A DNA stretch of 64,000 nt from Polynucleobacter necessarius (GCF_900095205.1 NZ_LT606951.1:1724263-1788262); one strand, 5' to 3'; shown: positions 32,345 to 43,179, counted from the first letter of the stretch. The notes: generated by a model not told the origin, from the letters alone. Made by a program: numbers and translations.

Positions 32345-33253
32345 TTAATTAATACATAGTTCAGCTAAGACGGCACGTGGATCAATCACCTTCGCTAGCT
32401 GGGCGCCCCGCCATAATAAGAATGCATCAGCTGCTTGTTCAACCAACATTCCTAGACCATCACTGACTCTTGCACCCCGCTGCAGGGCTTGTTGCATGAA
32501 GGCTGTTGTTTTGCCATAGACCATGTCATAAGCAAAAGAGCTGGGAACAAAAATATTGCTAACGGCATTCGATGTCAATGGAGATTCATCTGTCAAACCA
32601 GCAGCAGTAGCGTTGATCACTAAATCAAATGGATATTGTGTTTTTGCAGGATCCTCCAAATCAGCTAATGTATGTGACTCTAGTGCGACCTCTCTAGATG
32701 CAGCCAGTCCAGCAAATAGCATTACCAACTCGTCAGCTTTGGAGCTAGATCGATTAGCAATAATGAGGGATTTAGGTGATTGCTCCAACAGAGGACCAAT
32801 CACGCCACGCGCAGCACCTCCGGCGCCAACTAACAAAATACAAGCACTATGTAGTGCAACGCCTTGCGCCAAAAGATCACGCACGAGACCTGCACCGTCG
32901 GTATTGTCTCCAAATATTTTTCCTTCTGTCTTCCACAAAGTATTGACGGCACCCGCTAATTGGGCACGTAGTGTAAGAACATCAGCAAAATTTTGGGCAT
33001 CAAGCTTAAACGGCACAGTGACATTCATACCCCTACCGCCAGCGGCAAAAAATGAATGGGCTGCTTGCGCAAATGAATCAACCTCTGGCTGGAGGCGACC
33101 ATAATGCATACGCTGATTCGCTTGTTCAGCAAAACGTTGATGGATTACTGGGGATTTGCTATGAGAAATCGGATTGCCAGCTACAGCATAAACGTCCAAA
33201 CCAGAGAAAAGGCTTGGATCAGTGTGCAAGGTTGTGGTGTTAACTGAACTCAT
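32345..33253 (-). CDS. aroE: Shikimate dehydrogenase
   Basis: AroE reduces 3-dehydroshikimate with NADPH. The 302-residue protein begins MSSVNTTT at ATG 33253; the frame extends to 33298, but the conserved DVYAVAGNPISHSKSPVIH starts only later. NVTVPFKLDA carries the catalytic lysine, ILLVGAGGAARGVI the nucleotide loop, and NATAAGL the substrate motif. It is just downstream of a TonB-like gene and next to the mtgA remnant, an order frequent in Burkholderiales. Confidence 0.95.
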   Translation of the reverse strand: MSSVNTTTLHTDPSLFSGLDVYAVAGNPISHSKSPVIHQRFAEQANQRMHYGRLQPEVDSFAQAAHSFFAAGGRGMNVTVPFKLDAQNFADVLTLRAQLAGAVNTLWKTEGKIFGDNTDGAGLVRDLLAQGVALHSACILLVGAGGAARGVIGPLLEQSPKSLIIANRSSSKADELVMLFAGLAASREVALESHTLADLEDPAKTQYPFDLVINATAAGLTDESPLTSNAVSNIFVPSSFAYDMVYGKTTAFMQQALQRGARVSDGLGMLVEQAADAFLLWRGAQLAKVIDPRAVLAELCIN

Positions 33254-33310
33254 GATGACTACAGAATAAGCGAATTTATCAATCCAGTTTGTAAGCACTT
33301 CTAAATTGCA

Positions 33311-34468
33311 TTAACGATGCAACTCAAGTCGGTCCACTCCATCACGCGTGAACTCAAAAGTGGAAATCCAATCCAAAACATCAATTTGATTGCGCATTTC
33401 TGATGGAAATGGGCCAAATGGGGCTGAAGCCCTGACAATAGCAAGGGCCTGCCTATCTAATTCAGGGTTACCAGAACTGCGCCCGATGGAAAGACCATCT
33501 TTACCCTGAGCATTTGTAGTAATTCTTCCTTGGTTATCAACGCTAACCACGATTACTAAACTGCCATAGATAGGACGACCATTTGCTCTCGGAAAAAATG
33601 CGCTGCCATAAGCTTCAATTTTTTGGCGCATGGCATCGTAGTAATGGGCAAAGCTCACTGCCTTTGTATTGGCACCAGTTAATACTTTACGTTTAGGCTG
33701 CTTACCATCGGTCTGCAGCCGTTTAGCTAGTTCGGCTTCTAAAGCATTTAATTGCGGGGTAGTTTTTTGCTGATCACCACTCTTTTGACCACCAGCTCGA
33801 ATACGTTGTTCCTCTAGCTTGGCGAGCATCTGCTTTTGCTGCCTCTCTAAAACCTCAAGTCGGGCCTCTGCACCTAATCTGGCACGATGTAGAGTGGTAG
33901 CATCTTGGTTATCTGTTTTTCCGCCTCCCTGTAGAGCAGCTTGGGCCAACTTACTTGCCTTTTGAGGGGGTATTTTATTGCTGGCATTTACCAAGACCAC
34001 GCTCAATGGAGTGTTAAGCCTGCGATTCTGAATTTCTCCAATACCCCAACGAAAAGATAAAAAAATAATATGAATCAGAATGGAGGCGCACAGAACAAAA
34101 CGAAAAGGGTAGCGGTTCCAAGTGCTACGAATGAATTGCAAAGCCTCACTCAGCCCCCTAGAACACGGAAACTCGAACGATTTATTTGGGCCAGCATCTT
34201 CTTTAGGATTATTCGCCGGCTGCGATTCTTCAACTGGGTCGGTAAGAGCCTGTTCAGGAGATTCAGGTTTTGCTTCAATCTCGAGCACTCGTACCCCTGC
34301 GCTGAGTTGCAATAAATCAATATCAGCAATCACAACTTCCGCTCGCGTCAAACGAGGATGGCCCGCAAGCTCAGGTATAGGCAGATGTAAAGGCACAGAC
34401 TCGACTCGAGACATGCCCTCCTTCAAATGACGTACATGAACCGTCTTGAAGTCGCTATCTTGCATCAT
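33311..34468 (-). CDS. TonB-family energy transducer, fused in frame to rnb tail
   Basis: The C-terminal part is a TonB-like protein: a membrane helix FVLCASILIHIIFLSF, a helical linker with GAEARLEVLERQQKQML, and a C-terminal domain containing PIYGSLVIVVSVDNQGRI and RASAPFGPFPSEMR. About 105 residues before the helix read as the end of ribonuclease II (SDFKTVHVRHLKEGMSR, PELAGHPRLTRAEVV, VRVLEIEA) with no stop or ATG between. The TonB part alone could start at a CTG (34151-34153) or TTG (34139-34141), neither with a good ribosome site. Coordinates give the open frame from the first ATG. Confidence 0.75.
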   Translation of the reverse strand: MMQDSDFKTVHVRHLKEGMSRVESVPLHLPIPELAGHPRLTRAEVVIADIDLLQLSAGVRVLEIEAKPESPEQALTDPVEESQPANNPKEDAGPNKSFEFPCSRGLSEALQFIRSTWNRYPFRFVLCASILIHIIFLSFRWGIGEIQNRRLNTPLSVVLVNASNKIPPQKASKLAQAALQGGGKTDNQDATTLHRARLGAEARLEVLERQQKQMLAKLEEQRIRAGGQKSGDQQKTTPQLNALEAELAKRLQTDGKQPKRKVLTGANTKAVSFAHYYDAMRQKIEAYGSAFFPRANGRPIYGSLVIVVSVDNQGRITTNAQGKDGLSIGRSSGNPELDRQALAIVRASAPFGPFPSEMRNQIDVLDWISTFEFTRDGVDRLELHR

Positions 34469-36229
34469 CCAACACAAACACCAATATTTTTCTAAGCGAT
34501 CTTGAAATTCACCATACGCTTGATAGCAAGATTCAAAGTCAGCGGGGCAATGCCCATGAGGGTTGCATCACGTGGCGGAAAAGGTGCAACCATTTTGGCC
34601 GTTACTCCATGCTTGGCAAGCACAATTAATTGCTATTGATTCACTAAATCCGAATAACGACGTAATGGAGATGTGCACCAAGCGTAATAGTCCAATCCAA
34701 GACCTTCATGGGGTCCTGGGGTAGTTTGCATGCGGGTACGCAATGTGGACCCCAATCCTTCTGAATTCTAAATAAACCTGGCAGCCCGTGATCTGCTAGC
34801 AGTTGTCCAGAAGCACTATTGCAGAAAATCATCCATTCGGCGACGATAGTATCCAAAATAGATCCGCGTTGACGCGGCACGATATCCACTCGCAGCACTC
34901 CATCGACTTCTAGAATTTGAAAATGAAAGTCTTTGACTAACGCATTAGGATCTATTGGCCCCAGTTGCTCGGCGCGTAGGCCATTTGCCACCCACTTTTC
35001 CTGGCGCCCTGCGTGAAGATGTTTAGCAGCCCGCCACAAGATTGCCAATTCTTGGCGATAGGGATAACTAGCACTCTCATCTAGCAAACTTGCCTCGCTT
35101 ACTAGATGCTCGATATCCTCTAAGCGTAAATTGGCTGCCATCGGAACTAATTCAGCGCGCATCAGCAAAGTGTTTCGATTCACTAAACCCTGTTCATCAA
35201 TATCTACATAGATTGATAAGGCAGGCCTCAGCATACCCTCATCCAATGAAAATTGTTCAATGACAGAATCCGGCAACATCGTAATTTTGTCGCCAGGGAA
35301 GTACACCATGGACATGCGATTACGCGCCACCCGATCTAATGGATCATCCTTAGAGATTGCCAATCCTGGCGCAGCGATATGAACCCCAATCCGATATCCA
35401 CCGTCATTCAATTCTGTGACTGATAAGGCATCATCAATCTCTGTAGTTCCCGAATCATCAATTGAAAAGCTTGTACCTCAGCCAACGGTAGCTCGGTGAG
35501 CGCAGCGGCATAAACATCTTGATCAATGCTTATGCTTGGATCGTGAGTCGCACCATTTGGGAAATGCGCTTTGAGAAATAGTCCTTGGTGATAAGCCAAA
35601 GGTGAATCAATTGCGCCACATCGAATCATGAGCTGAGCAGGGGATTCGCCAGTCTCAGTACAAGCTGCAATTAAAGCCTTGTATGCAGAAGTATTTTTAT
35701 CCGGTGAGAACAGCAATTAATTAGCCGAGGACTTCAGTGTTTCTAGAAAAACACCGCTAACCAACTCCTGCTGCCAAATGGATTGCTGCTCGAGCTCCTT
35801 TTGCTTGCGCTCTAAAGCAGCTAAACCTGCCTGCAATTGTTCTACAGGCGCCCTCTGAAAGCGGCCACGTCTTTTGCGACGAAAAAATACTGGCGCACCT
35901 CCTTGTAAGGCAATCGCTAAGGCAAGTTGTTGAGCAATACCAGCCTGTGCGCCAAAGTATTCATGCGAAACATCCACTAAACCAAACTCTTCATCTGACG
36001 CGCAATCCCAAAGAAGCTGCAAGTCAATTTTTGCAGTCAGCGTACCTGCCTCATCAATAGCCGCCTGCGCTTCTGGTTTTTCAAAACGCAACCAAACCTC
36101 TTTAGCCTTTAACTTGATCTTTTTTCCAGAAAGACTGGTAGCCTGCCAAGACTCAGTGCCCCCTGTACCCGATGCAGACTGTACTGTGGCGACCTTAATA
36201 TCCCCACCTTCTTCGTATACCAGATTCAT
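34154..36229 (-). pseudogene. rnb: rnb, ribonuclease II with five lesions
   Basis: The gene encoded a ribonuclease II/R-family exoribonuclease (start MNLVYEEGGDIKVATVQSAS). Lesions seen: CAA to TAA at 35717-35719 (before LLFSPDKN); one T lost at 35465-35468, after which the catalytic IDDSGTTEIDDALS is out of frame; one base lost near 34734-34738; TGG to TAG at 34633-34635 in NQWQLI; and an indel near 34543-34553 before ADFESCYQAYGEFQ. The last part is in the frame of the TonB-like gene. The residual homology is high, so the decay is recent. Right limit is approximate. Confidence 0.92.
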
Positions 36230-36231
36230 GC

Positions 36232-36966
36232 TTAGAGCGAGATCCCGCCACTGGCCTCTAATGCCACTCCATTGATATAACTTGCCTCATCGCTAGCTAA
36301 AAATAAATACACATTAGCCATTTCAGCTGGCGCACCCAGTCGCCCGAGCCAACTGCGCCTTTTAATATCTTGCAAAATTTTTTCTGGCATAGTCTTCACC
36401 ATTTCTGTCGCAATAAACCCAGGACATACTGCATTGACGCGAATGCCTTTAGGTCCCAGCTCCCGCGCCCAGGTTTTTGTAAAGCCTATGACGCCAAATT
36501 TTGTTGCAGAGTAATTTGTCTGACCAAAATTGCCATAGATACCCACAACACTAGATGCATTAACAACTGCACCTGACTTAGCCTCGAGCATATGAGGAAC
36601 AACTAGCTGTGTGCAATTGAAAACACCCTTCAAATTGACATCAATTACCGCATCAAACTGCGCTTCTGTCATCTTAATCAAGCGCGCATCTTGAGTGATA
36701 CCAGCGTTATTAATCAATATATCTATACGCCCATGCTTTTGCATCACCTGATCGATTGCTGCCTGAATACTAGCGCGATCCATGACATTCATGGTGAAGC
36801 CTTCTGCATTAGGTGTTTGTGCAACCGCTTCAATGACGGCTTCCTGATTGATATCAGTAATGATGACTTTCGCACCCTCTTGCGCAAAACGCTGGGCTGT
36901 GGCAAATCCAATACCTTTAGCAGCGCCAGTAATGATGGCTACTTTGTCTTTTAATCTATTGCCCAT
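36232..36966 (-). CDS. fabG: 3-oxoacyl-ACP reductase-type short-chain dehydrogenase
   Basis: The 244-residue SDR protein has TGAAKGIG at residues 13-20 for NAD(P), NNAG at 86-89, Ser 138/139, and the catalytic YSATK at 152-156. The C-terminal [19 protein letters not shown] and [12 protein letters not shown] match FabG-like reductases, which reduce 3-ketoacyl-ACP or acetoacetyl-CoA. It is not in a fab cluster (no fabD, acpP or fabF nearby), so an alternative role such as PHB-type acetoacetyl-CoA reduction cannot be excluded. The upstream region is A-rich and has no strong ribosome site. Confidence 0.85.
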   Translation of the reverse strand: MGNRLKDKVAIITGAAKGIGFATAQRFAQEGAKVIITDINQEAVIEAVAQTPNAEGFTMNVMDRASIQAAIDQVMQKHGRIDILINNAGITQDARLIKMTEAQFDAVIDVNLKGVFNCTQLVVPHMLEAKSGAVVNASSVVGIYGNFGQTNYSATKFGVIGFTKTWARELGPKGIRVNAVCPGFIATEMVKTMPEKILQDIKRRSWLGRLGAPAEMANVYLFLASDEASYINGVALEASGGISL

Positions 36967-37006
36967 TTTTTACTTTCTTTTTTTGTATTTTCTTTTTATT
37001 GCTGGT

Positions 37007-38416
37007 TTACTTCTGCTGCGTGGAAATGGTATTTAATATTTTTTGATACACGCCACACCAAACCCACCATTGCTCATCACCAAAATGTGATCGCCCGGTT
37101 TGGCTTCTTGCGCTACTGCTTTCACCAAAGCGTCGAGATCATCGAAAGCGTGCGCTTTACCTTGCTCTTGTTGGTTAAGAGGAGATAAAACATCGGCCAA
37201 GTCCCAACCCAATAATTCTTTACCAGCGCTCGCTCCATAAGCAAATACCTTATCAGCCTTCTCAAGACTACTCGGTAGCTGTGCTTTCATGACGCCAAGT
37301 TTCATCGTATTTGAGCGCGGCTCTAATACTGCCAAGATACGAGCTTTACCAACCTGACGACGCAAACCATCCACAGTAGTGGTAATTGCTGTTGGATGAT
37401 GCGCAAAATCGTCATATACAGTAATGCCATTTGCAACACCAATCATTTCTAGGCGGCGCTTTACATTCTTAAGCTCTGCTAACGCACGAGCTGAATCTGC
37501 CGGTAAGATCCCAATGTGATTAGCGGATGCAATAGCTGCAAGTGCATTCATCTGATTGTATCGACCCATCACACCAGAATCAGATGCCCACTCCACTGTT
37601 GCAACTTCATTGCCTAACTTGCGCACAATAAAACCATCGGCTTCTTGCGAGATCAAAGACCATTCATTTGCATCATCTTGACCGAAGCGCTCTACAGGAG
37701 CCCATGCACCACGTGTGACTACACTCGCCAAAGCAAGCTCTTCACCATTCACCACTAATATAAACCATCGCTAGGAACCGTCCGCACTAAATGATGAAAT
37801 TGAGTTTCAATTGCCGCAAGATCAGCAAAGATATCGGCATGATCAAACTCTAGATTATTTAGCAAAGCGGTGCGTGGTCGGTAGTGCACAAACTTGCTTC
37901 GCTTATCAAAAAAGCTGTGTCATATTCATCAGCTTCAATGACAAAATATTTACTCTCACCTAAACGGGCTGATACAGTGAAATTCAGCGGCACTCCTCCA
38001 ATGAGATAACCCGGCTGATAGCCATTGAATTCCAAAATCCAAGTCAACATGGCTGAAGTCGTTGTTTTGCCATGCGTGCCAGCCACCGCCAATACGTGTC
38101 TGCCATACAAAACTTGCTCGCCCAACCATTGAGGACCTGAAATATATGGCAGCCCTTGATTCAGAATCGCTTCCATCAACGGATTTCCACGAGAAACCAC
38201 ATTACCAATCACGAATAAATCAGGCATGGTCTCAAACTGAGATAATTGATCTGGCAAAAATCCCTCGATGAGATCGATACCCTAGGCTTCAAGCTGGGTG
38301 CTCATTGGTGGATACACGTTGGCATCGCAACCTGTAACACGATGTCCAGCCTGATGAGCGATTGCGGCAATACTGCCCATGAAAGTACCGCAAATGCCCA
38401 AGATATGTATATGCAT
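37007..38416 (-). pseudogene. mpl: mpl, murein tripeptide ligase with at least four lesions
   Basis: Mpl joins the recycled tripeptide to UDP-MurNAc. The frame starts at ATG 38416 (MHIHILGICGTFMGSIAAIA) and hits a TAG at 38282-38284 where QLEAQG is expected (CAG to TAG). The ATP loop AVAGTHGKTTTSAM is intact downstream, then one base is missing in the A-run 37908-37913 (AFFDKRSKF expected), another shift occurs near 37757-37762 before VNGEELALASV, and a two-base insertion near 37053 spoils the end (GFGGVYQKIL expected, restored stop at 37007). The gene cannot make the ligase. Confidence 0.93.
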
Positions 38417-38442
38417 TAATGAATTTTAGCAAAGGAGTTGCA

Positions 38443-38970
38443 ATGAACCGCAGACAATGGATCATCATCGCAATTAACTTTTTGGCGCTCTTTGGAGGCG
38501 TCATAACTTCGCAATGGATTTCTAAAACGGGGTTGGCGAGTGAACCTGCTATAAAAAAAGCATTTTTTGCTAATCCCTGGCAATCACCCGATGGAAAAAC
38601 GGTAGATACACAAAATTGGCAAGGAAAAGCGCTGGTTGTGAACTTTTGGGCCTCTTGGTGCCCTCCCTGCGTTGAAGAAATGCCTACTTTAGACAAACTT
38701 CAAAAAGAGTTTTTACAGCAAAATGTCTTATTTGTCGGCATCGGCATCGATTCACTATCTAACATTCGTGAATTTCTATCAAAAACCCCCGTTGCATATC
38801 CAATTGTCATTGGCGGTCTTGAGGGAAGCAACCTTTCCAAGCAATTGGGAAATTCCCAGGGCGCACTCCCTTACACCATCATCATTAATGCAAAAGGGAA
38901 ATCTACCTATAGTAAATTAGGAAAGATAAGTGAAGAAGGCATCAGAAGCGCCATTAAATCTGCTTTATAA
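38443..38970 (+). CDS. TlpA-family thiol:disulfide oxidoreductase
   Basis: The 175-residue thioredoxin-like protein starts at ATG 38443, six bases after an AAGGAG site; the frame also opens at 38419 but has no comparable site. The N-terminal helix (about residues 5-23, IIIAINFLALFGGVIT) anchors it to the inner membrane with the domain in the periplasm. WASWCPPCVEEMPTLDKL holds the CxxC active site, and the cis-proline region is ALPYTIII. Such proteins reduce cytochrome c or other periplasmic disulfides. It is divergent from mpl. Confidence 0.88.
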   Translation: MNRRQWIIIAINFLALFGGVITSQWISKTGLASEPAIKKAFFANPWQSPDGKTVDTQNWQGKALVVNFWASWCPPCVEEMPTLDKLQKEFLQQNVLFVGIGIDSLSNIREFLSKTPVAYPIVIGGLEGSNLSKQLGNSQGALPYTIIINAKGKSTYSKLGKISEEGIRSAIKSAL

Positions 38971-39121
38971 GTATTTTTGCAGTATTTTAATATTTTCTAT
39001 CACATGATTATTTGCTGAAATAGTAGGCAAATATCGCTACATTTCTCAATATCATCGTCTAAAAGTTCTGAAAATTCGCGTTTTGAAGAATTTTTTTAGA
39101 CCTTTTAGCGCTTTATAAAGG

Positions 39122-39127
39122 TATACT
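39122..39127 (+). promoter_or_regulatory. Candidate -10 before aroQ-accBC
   Basis: TATACT in the 248-base gap after tlpA is a good sigma-70 -10 match, with TAGACC 19 bases upstream as a weak -35. A six-base-pair hairpin (AAGCAT, GAGG loop, ATGCTT) lies at 39144-39159 in the predicted leader. No other feature is visible in this gap. Confidence 0.35.
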
Positions 39128-39218
39128 TCATCCATCAGCGACCAAGCATGAGGATGCTTATAGGACTCCATGCCTAAGCAACCAATTTATGCCTAACTGC
39201 ACTTAAAAATAGGGATCT

Positions 39219-39668
39219 ATGTCGAAAAAAGCATCAATTCTCGTAGTTCAAGGCCCAAACCTAAACCTGTTAGGCACCCGTGAACCCGATGTTTATGGCA
39301 AAGCAACCCTCGAGGATATTCATCGAACGCTAGGTGAACAAGCTAATGCCAACTCCGTAGATCTCAGCACCTTTCAAAGCAATCATGAAGGTGAGTTAAT
39401 AGATCGCATTCAAAAAGCGAAGCAAGATGAGGTTGATTTCATCATCATCAATCCAGGCGCATTTACCCATACTAGCGTCGCATTGCGTGATGTACTCGCT
39501 GGAGTAGCCATTCCCTTTACCGAAGTCCACTTGTCCAATATTCACCAGCGCGAAGAATTCCGCAAACATTCCTACTTGTCTGACATAGCGACTGGAGTGA
39601 TTTGTGGACTTGGAGCAATTGGTTATGAATTAGCACTGCAAGCAGCCATTGCTCGTTTACAGAAGTAA
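39219..39668 (+). CDS. aroQ: Type II 3-dehydroquinate dehydratase
   Basis: AroQ dehydrates 3-dehydroquinate in the shikimate pathway. The 149-residue protein has [19 protein letters not shown] with the active Tyr/Arg loop, [14 protein letters not shown], and [17 protein letters not shown] with the catalytic His, followed by [17 protein letters not shown]. The aroQ-accB-accC order is widely conserved in proteobacteria. Confidence 0.96.
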   Translation: MSKKASILVVQGPNLNLLGTREPDVYGKATLEDIHRTLGEQANANSVDLSTFQSNHEGELIDRIQKAKQDEVDFIIINPGAFTHTSVALRDVLAGVAIPFTEVHLSNIHQREEFRKHSYLSDIATGVICGLGAIGYELALQAAIARLQK

Positions 39669-39704
39669 CACTATTTAAAGAATCACAAGAGAGGAAGCAC
39701 TCGT

Positions 39705-40172
39705 ATGGATCTGAGAAAACTAAAAACCTTGATCGATTTGGTCTCTGAGTCAGGCATTTCGGAGTTGGAAGTAAACGAAGGTGAAGATCGTGTTCGGATT
39801 ATCAATGCCGGATCCCCAGCTCAGCCTGGTCAAGTGGTCTATGCTAATCCAGCGCCTGCGCAAAATATCCAGCCCACCCCTGCAGTAAACACCCCTGCAC
39901 CGGCAGCTGTTGTTATTGAAGCGCCCGCAGTTGAAGCTGGCTTTGTTGCAAAGTCTCCTATGGTGGGAACTTTCTATCGCGCCCCCAATCCAGAGTCGCC
40001 TAATTTCGTCAATGTTGGTGATACCGTAAAAGTGGGTCAAACACTTTGCATCATTGAGGCGATGAAGCTGCTCAATGAAATTGAGTCTGAAAAAGCTGGC
40101 GTTATTAAAGAAATTCTCTGTGAAGACGGTCAGGGTGTTGAGTTTGACCAACCACTTTTCGTGATCGCTTAG
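39705..40172 (+). CDS. accB: Biotin carboxyl carrier protein of acetyl-CoA carboxylase
   Basis: AccB carries the biotin that shuttles CO2 to acetyl-CoA. The 155-residue protein has an N-terminal helix ([23 protein letters not shown]), an alanine/proline-rich hinge at about 45-77, and the biotinyl domain with [14 protein letters not shown], where Lys 121 is the biotinylation site. It is followed by accC with a 68-base gap. Confidence 0.96.
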   Translation: MDLRKLKTLIDLVSESGISELEVNEGEDRVRIINAGSPAQPGQVVYANPAPAQNIQPTPAVNTPAPAAVVIEAPAVEAGFVAKSPMVGTFYRAPNPESPNFVNVGDTVKVGQTLCIIEAMKLLNEIESEKAGVIKEILCEDGQGVEFDQPLFVIA

Positions 40173-40240
40173 TTAATTACCTTCCTTGATCATTATTAGA
40201 TCTATTTCAATTCACTATTAACACTTAACTCAGAGCCGAC

Positions 40241-41605
40241 ATGTTCGATAAGATTCTGATTGCCAATCGGGGAGAAATTGCTCTCCGTATCCAACGCGCA
40301 TGTCGCGAGTTGGGAATAAAAACTGTTGTGGTGTATTCAACCGCAGACAAGGAAGCTAAGTATGTAAAGCTTGCTGATGAAGCTGTCTGCATTGGGCCAG
40401 CGCCGTCTCCACTCAGTTACCTGAATATGCCAGCAATTATTTCTGCAGCAGAAGTAACCGATGCAGAAGCGATTCATCCTGGTTATGGCTTCCTCTCCGA
40501 AAATGCAGACTTCGCAGAGCGTGTTGAGAAATCAGGCTTTGCATTTATAGGGCCCACTGCAGTCTCTATCCGTCTAATGGGTGATAAGGTTTCAGCAAAA
40601 AGAGCCATGATTAAAGCAGGTGTGCCATGCGTACCTGGATCAGAGGGCGCTCTCCCGGATGATCCAAAAGAAATTATTGCAACTGCAAAAAAAGTAGGCT
40701 ACCCGGTCATTATTAAAGCAGCAGGTGGTGGTGGTGGACGCGGTATGCGTGTAGTCCATACAGAAGCAGCGCTCATTAACGCAGTCAATATGACTCGCGA
40801 AGAGGCAGGTCGTGCTTTTGGCAATCCCGAAGTCTATATGGAAAAGTTTTTAGAAAAACCACGCCATGTAGAGATACAAATTCTGGCCGATACCCATGGC
40901 AATGCCATTTGGTTAGGCGAGCGGGATTGCTCGATGCAACGTCGCCATCAAAAAGTGATCGAAGAGGCGCCTGCTCCAGGAATTGATCGTCGCTTAATTG
41001 CCAAGATTGGTGAGCGTTGTGCTGAAGCCTGTAGAAAAATTGGCTATCGCGGCGCAGGTACCTTCGAATTTCTTTACGAAAACGGTGAGTTCTTCTTTAT
41101 TGAGATGAATACCCGTGTTCAGGTAGAGCATCCAGTCACTGAAATGATTACTGGTGTAGATATTGTTCAAGAACAGATCCGTATTGCCGCCGGCCTGAAG
41201 TTAAGTTATCGCCAAAAAGATATTGTGTTCCGTGGCCATGCGATTGAATGTCGTCTAAATGCAGAGGACCCATTTAAGTTCACGCCTAGTCCGGGCAAAA
41301 TTGGTTCATTCCATATGCCTGGCGGCCCTGGCATTCGCGTTGACTCACATGCCTATAGCGGTTACGTGGTTCCATCAAACTATGACTCCATGATTGGTAA
41401 GCTGATTTCATACGGCAATACCCGTGAGCAAGCGATTCGTCGTATGCAGATTGCCCTCTCAGAAATGGTGATCGATGGCATTACAACCAATGTTCCCCTC
41501 CATCGTGAACTCATGCTGGACCCCAACTTTATTAAAGGCGGTACCAGTATTCACTATTTGGAGCATCGCTTAGAAGAACAAGCTGCCAGTCGCGGTAAAC
41601 CCTAA
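40241..41605 (+). CDS. accC: Biotin carboxylase subunit of acetyl-CoA carboxylase
   Basis: AccC carboxylates the biotin on AccB using ATP and bicarbonate. The 454-residue ATP-grasp protein starts [17 protein letters not shown] and shows the glycine-rich [14 protein letters not shown] loop, [23 protein letters not shown], and [18 protein letters not shown] with the Glu and Arg ligands. Length and ends match the family. It is the second gene of accBC. Confidence 0.97.
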   Translation: MFDKILIANRGEIALRIQRACRELGIKTVVVYSTADKEAKYVKLADEAVCIGPAPSPLSYLNMPAIISAAEVTDAEAIHPGYGFLSENADFAERVEKSGFAFIGPTAVSIRLMGDKVSAKRAMIKAGVPCVPGSEGALPDDPKEIIATAKKVGYPVIIKAAGGGGGRGMRVVHTEAALINAVNMTREEAGRAFGNPEVYMEKFLEKPRHVEIQILADTHGNAIWLGERDCSMQRRHQKVIEEAPAPGIDRRLIAKIGERCAEACRKIGYRGAGTFEFLYENGEFFFIEMNTRVQVEHPVTEMITGVDIVQEQIRIAAGLKLSYRQKDIVFRGHAIECRLNAEDPFKFTPSPGKIGSFHMPGGPGIRVDSHAYSGYVVPSNYDSMIGKLISYGNTREQAIRRMQIALSEMVIDGITTNVPLHRELMLDPNFIKGGTSIHYLEHRLEEQAASRGKP

Positions 41606-41621
41606 TTGATGCGAGCACTTC

Positions 41622-42550
41622 ATGTCTTATCGTGAGCTCGTTTTCACGGTAGCCGCTGAAACTGCAGAGCCACTTGGTGATGCTCTTTTAGAATTAGGCG
41701 CTTTATCTGTCACTGTTGAAGATGATGCAGTGGGTGGCTACGATGAAAATCCACTTTATGGCGAACCAGGACTCTCACCAGAAGTGCAAGCGTGGGATCG
41801 CTCCGCTGTTACGGCACTCTTTAATCCTGAGATTGATTCCTCTGGCAGTGCGAAATTTATTCCGGAACTCCTGAATTCTCTCAAAGAAGCCGGCTTTAAC
41901 TTAAGCCCCCACAAGAAAAAACTGTTGAGGAGCAAGACTGGGTTAGGCTGACTCAGAGTCAATTTTTCCCCATTCAGATTGGAAAGCGCATTTGGGTAGC
42001 GCCTTCTTGGCACGATGCACCCACTGATCCGAATACAATTTGCCTCGCCGTAGATCCTGGTCTGGCATTTGGTACTGGCAATCATCCCACGACACACTTA
42101 TGTCTTCTTTGGTTAGAGGAGCATTCCAATTTAAATAATCAGAGTCTTTTGGATTACGGTTGTGGCTCAGGCATTTTGGCTATTGCAGCTGCTAAATTAG
42201 GCTGCAATCCGGTGGTAGGTACCGATATCGATCCACAGGCGATGGTGGCAGCCCGCAGCAATGCTGAAATTAATCAAACCATCATCAACTTCGTCTTACC
42301 CAACGAAGGTGCACCTGAACTGGCCACAGAGACTAAATACGACATCGTCATGGCCAATATTTTGGCCAATCCACTGCAAGTGCTAGCTCCAGCGCTAGTT
42401 AAGATGCGACCTGGCGGTCAGATAGTTTTATCCGGTGTTCTTGCTCGCCAAGCTGATGAAGTGATAGCCACCTACAGCCAGTGGCTAAAACTCTCCATTT
42501 GGAAAGAGAGTGAAGGTTGGGTTTGCTTGCATGGATCATTGGATGATGAC
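41622..42550 (+). pseudogene. prmA: prmA, ribosomal protein L11 methyltransferase, frameshifted
   Basis: PrmA trimethylates ribosomal protein L11. The N-terminal domain reads well (MSYRELVFTVAAETAEPLG) to about 41905, then a run of five C (41906-41910) lacks one base: restoring it gives PQEKTVEEQDWVRLTQSQFF. In the other frame the SAM core is perfect: LAFGTGNHPTTHLCL, LLDYGCGSGILAIAAAK, and VMANILANPLQ. The end of the methyltransferase (WVCLHGSLDDD) runs without a stop into a DUF3426-like protein. PrmA is dispensable in E. coli, so loss is tolerable. Confidence 0.9.
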
Positions 42551-43134
42551 AGCAAAGCCACTTTTGAAGCACTGGCTCAAAAGAAAAGTCTTAAGTTAGC
42601 CTTTCTCGCCGGATTATTTTTACTGTTGCTGGTTTTTGGCGAATATCTCTCAAGAAATACTTTGCTTCCCACATTAGCACCGCGTGTCGATGGAACGTCG
42701 CATTCGATTTCAATCAGTTTATTTTCAGCCCTACAACAGATTGATACAAAACTCTGCAGTGTATTAGGATGTCTAGATCGCACTGTGAGCGATTTTTCAG
42801 CATGGAAAATCAATTCCCACAACTTTCTCTAGAAAACGTCCGAGAGGGTCTTAAAGGCGCTGTAAATCCATCTACGCTGCAGGTAGAGATCCAAAATCGT
42901 CTTGCTATCGCAGCATTAGCTCCGAATTTAGAAATTTCTCTAACCGATGCAGAAGAAAGTGAAATCAAATCACTGCAATTCACCCCAGCAGAATGGATAC
43001 CCACAACGCGGCAAGAGTCACACCCAGATTTTTTAAAAAGGGGGATTCCATCGGGAGAAATCATTCAAGTGGAATTGCCAATTTCCTTAACGCAAAATAC
43101 TGCTGGCTATCGTGTTCGCGTCCTCTACTCCTAA
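42551..43134 (+). pseudogene. Remnant of DUF3426 membrane protein, fused to prmA
   Basis: After the PrmA end the frame continues through a membrane helix (LKLAFLAGLFLLLLVFGEYL) into a sequence typical of the DUF3426 C-terminal domain, then shifts frame near 42800-42835 and continues as FPQLSLENVREGLKGA, LAPNLEISLTDAEE and GYRVRVLYS. The zinc-ribbon N-terminus that members of this family carry is missing. The simplest reading is a deletion that joined prmA to the middle of the next gene, plus a later frameshift. Family call rests on the domain order and end. Confidence 0.65.
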
Positions 43135-43179
43135 TTCTATTTATCAACACTACATTTACCTCTTATAAGAAAGTAATTT

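Noticed and set aside
38971..39218. Structured RNA or riboswitch before aroQ
   Set aside because: Only one short hairpin is visible, and no known riboswitch pattern was recognised.
42769..43134. Independent small gene beginning MSRSHCERFF
   Set aside because: It is the frame-shifted C-terminal part of the DUF3426 remnant and has no ribosome site.
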